From NCBI GenBank assembly GCA_918292005.1, contig CAKJZJ010000002.1, forward strand, positions 28,423 to 92,422: a DNA stretch of 64,000 bases, in the 5' to 3' direction. Origin of the DNA: Clostridiales bacterium. Lineage in GTDB: Bacteria > Bacillota > Clostridia > Christensenellales > UBA1242. Positions 61,996 to 64,000 of the stretch are shown piece after piece. Below the pieces are notes generated by a model. That model was not told the origin of the DNA. It ran no database searches and saw nothing but the letters and a program-made list of their open reading frames with translations. Numbering within the stretch: the first letter of the stretch is position 1; every line of letters starts with the position of its first letter. Made by a program: the position numbers and the translations under genes.

Positions 61996-63783
61996 TTATT
62001 TATTCTTTTTGTCGTTCTTATTGTAGTATTCGATAGCCTTTTCGCAAACTTTGATATCATCATTGATTCTCTCAATCTGCTTGGTAATTAATTGATTATT
62101 TTTCTCAATTACTGGATATCTATCTTTATTTTTCTTAATAACTTCTTCGCAATGTGCTACACTGTCTTTTAGTTCTGCTAATTGCTGTAGATTTTCATCT
62201 AATTTTGCTTTTTTAGCAGGATCTACTTTTGTAGAATTAACGCCATATAGAGCCACTTTTTGTTTGGCTACTTGCATTTCTTTTTTACGTAATTTTTCGC
62301 TATCTCTCTCATAAGCATTATATATTCTAGTTAGTGGAACGTACTCGGATTTATTGAGTCTGAGTTCTTTCTCAGCATCTTTCAATTCATCTTCTAGTTC
62401 TTGTAATTTTGATTCATAATACTCTTTTTCAAAAGTAGGTTTAGCAGTTGCTTTCATAGGAGTTTTTTCTACAGTTTTGATTTGAGTATCGGTATGAGGA
62501 ATAGTTTGAGTAGTTTCTACTGTCTGTTCTACTACTACCTGTTCTTTTACTTCTTCTACTGGTTGATCTTTTGGAACTCTAACAGTTCTACTATCAAGTT
62601 TATACTTGCCAGCACGTTTGCTTACTTCGTTTAATTTTCTAGAGATTTCATAACTCTTTTGCAAAGCAGCTTTTTGTTTTTGGATTCTTTCCTGCTCTTC
62701 TCTGAGTTTCTTTTCTTGCTCTTCTCTTTCAGCCTTTTCTTTAGCCTTTCTCTCAGCTTCTTCTTTAGCTATTTTTTCTTGTCTTTCTCTTTCTTGACGC
62801 TCAATTTCGTTCTGACGCTCGATTTCTTTTTGTCTCTCTTGCTCAGCTCTTTCTTCTGCTTTTCTTCTTTCTTGTTCTTGTTTCTCTAGTGCTTTTTGTT
62901 TCTGAGCAGCTAGTCTATCTGTGTCTCTGATGATTCTAGTGAGTCTTTGGTTCATTCTCATTAGATTCTTATATTTCATCTTGTTGAGTTCTTCTTCATC
63001 TTTCATTGCTGTTTGTTGTACGATAGGCTCAACATTTTCGTCTACTTCTGGCTCTTTATTCTTTTCTTCTTCAAGCTCTTTCTTCATTTGCTCGAGTTTT
63101 TCTTGCTCTTTGATAGCATCTTGTCTGATCTTCTCGATTTCTTCTTCTTTGGCTTTATTTAGGTCTTCTTTAAGCATTGCTAGTTCTTCTTCTTTCTCTC
63201 TAGCAAAATCTTCTTTCATTTGTTTGAATTCTTCGATTTCTTTTTGTTGTTGCTCTTTAAGTGCCTTCAATTCTGCCAATTCTTTTTCAGTTTCACTTGG
63301 CTCTTTTTCTTCAGCTACAGTTTCAACTTTTTCTTCCTTCTCTTCGCCTTCTGGTTTTTTAGCTTCGGCGATAACTTCGTCTAGCAAGCCATTGAATTCT
63401 TCATCTTCATCATTATCCCAGAATACTTCATCTTGTTCAGGAGCTTCCTCAACTTTCTTTTGAGCCTTAGCCTGTTGTGGTTGTCTAGCAGCATTGATTT
63501 TATTCTGCTCTTCAACAGCCTTATCATAATCTATCTCCTGAATCTCTTCATCGTCGGCAGCCTTTGCTTTATTCTCAGGCTCCTTGTTAGGATTCTCTTT
63601 ATTTGAGTATACGACTATTTCGTCTTCGTCGACTACTCTACCCTTTTCGTCACGATCTTCATCTTGTTTTTTATTATCAATGAAAAACAAAATTAGTCTA
63701 GCTAGTGCTACAACTAAAGCAGCACCTAGTGCAATGATTATAAGTATTGCCAAAATGTCTAGTATAATATTAAGAACTCCCAT
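61996..63783 (-). CDS. Membrane-anchored long coiled-coil protein
   Basis: 595 residues. One N-terminal membrane helix (about 5-34), an acidic stretch (about 40-145), then long Glu/Lys/Arg/Gln-rich coiled coils (about 165-390 and 455-585) separated by a Val/Thr-rich linker. It resembles structural proteins such as EzrA or TolA only in layout; no family recognised. Presumably cytosolic coils tethered to the membrane. AAGGGG before the ATG. The remaining 63784-64000 shows an AT-rich upstream region with TATACT repeats (63864-63882) but no further gene. Confidence 0.7.
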   Translation of the reverse strand: MGVLNIILDILAILIIIALGAALVVALARLILFFIDNKKQDEDRDEKGRVVDEDEIVVYSNKENPNKEPENKAKAADDEEIQEIDYDKAVEEQNKINAARQPQQAKAQKKVEEAPEQDEVFWDNDEDEEFNGLLDEVIAEAKKPEGEEKEEKVETVAEEKEPSETEKELAELKALKEQQQKEIEEFKQMKEDFAREKEEELAMLKEDLNKAKEEEIEKIRQDAIKEQEKLEQMKKELEEEKNKEPEVDENVEPIVQQTAMKDEEELNKMKYKNLMRMNQRLTRIIRDTDRLAAQKQKALEKQEQERRKAEERAEQERQKEIERQNEIERQERERQEKIAKEEAERKAKEKAEREEQEKKLREEQERIQKQKAALQKSYEISRKLNEVSKRAGKYKLDSRTVRVPKDQPVEEVKEQVVVEQTVETTQTIPHTDTQIKTVEKTPMKATAKPTFEKEYYESKLQELEDELKDAEKELRLNKSEYVPLTRIYNAYERDSEKLRKKEMQVAKQKVALYGVNSTKVDPAKKAKLDENLQQLAELKDSVAHCEEVIKKNKDRYPVIEKNNQLITKQIERINDDIKVCEKAIEYYNKNDKKNK

Positions 63784-64000
63784 AATTACCCCTTAATTAA
63801 TTATTTTTTCTTTCCCATGCCATAGTTAAATTCCACCTAAACTACCTCGGCACAAGATTATTAGTATACTCAGTATACACCATTTTTTTGCAAATTTAAA
63901 GACCTTTTTCAAAATTTTTTCAAAAAACTTTACAAAATCTCTAAAAATACATAGATATTGTACACTATTTATAAATATTTTTCAATAGAAAAAGCACAAA

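Noticed and set aside
62659-63463. Long plus-strand Ser/Phe-rich frames opposite the coiled-coil gene
   Set aside because: Shadow frames produced by Glu/Lys-rich codons on the minus strand.

Overview
The window looks like a chromosome segment of a low-GC, spore-forming Bacillota bacterium, most likely an uncultured Clostridia lineage (lineage is inference). Evidence: a sigma-G / sigma-E / SpoIIGA block beside ftsA-ftsZ, an SpoVD-like PBP with a PASTA domain, a large Alu-type SRP RNA, an ileS T-box leader, AsnA-type asparagine synthetase, and consensus TTGACA-N17-TATAAT promoters. Nearly every gene lies on the minus strand; only seven protein genes and the SRP RNA are on plus.

Layout. 1-6 kb: an exported protein cut by the window edge, a tiny Cys-rich protein, a JAMM-HflX fusion with a membrane partner, a 20-codon membrane micropeptide with a perfect promoter, rpiB, and a tRNA-Asn whose 3' end plus terminator is duplicated around a small orphan gene. 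6-14 kb: an SDR, then (minus strand) murA, ftsQ, ftsA, ftsZ, spoIIGA, sigE, sigG. 14.1-30.4 kb: about 16 kb of accessory genes (acetyltransferases, methyltransferase, IMPase, a zinc-ribbon/nuclease/NUMOD-like protein, HD-domain protein, MgtC, exonucleases, flavodoxin-like reductase, nucleoside deoxyribosyltransferase-like protein) inserted between ftsW and murA, with two decayed copies of the ftsW 3' end at its edge. 30.4-38.9 kb: the rest of the division/wall cluster (rsmH, ftsL, pbp, murE, mraY, murD, ftsW); murF and murG are not in the window. 39.0-39.3 kb: a dense cluster of DnaA boxes. 39.4-54.7 kb: phosphoesterase, a spore-surface-like protein, tig-clpP-clpX-engB, lspA-rluD, groES-groEL, and a zinc uptake operon opposite a Zur gene with a shared palindromic operator. 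54.7-64 kb: kinase-like protein, ileS with T-box, HEPN-like/CBS protein, SRP RNA, asnA with an unusual leader, and a membrane-anchored coiled-coil protein.

The most striking signal is the asnA leader: a consensus promoter, a good ribosome site and a 27-codon ORF with seven consecutive Asn codons, then two tandem intrinsic terminators, a second short ORF, and an anti-SD/SD pair. This looks like ribosome-mediated attenuation by asparagine supply. A second pattern is a set of genes (lspA and five accessory genes) with a -10 hexamer exactly 6-7 bp before the ATG and no Shine-Dalgarno, suggesting leaderless mRNAs beside the normal SD-led ones. A third is repeated duplication of 'gene 3' end plus terminator' (tRNA-Asn and ftsW) around accessory genes, as expected from integration at those ends.
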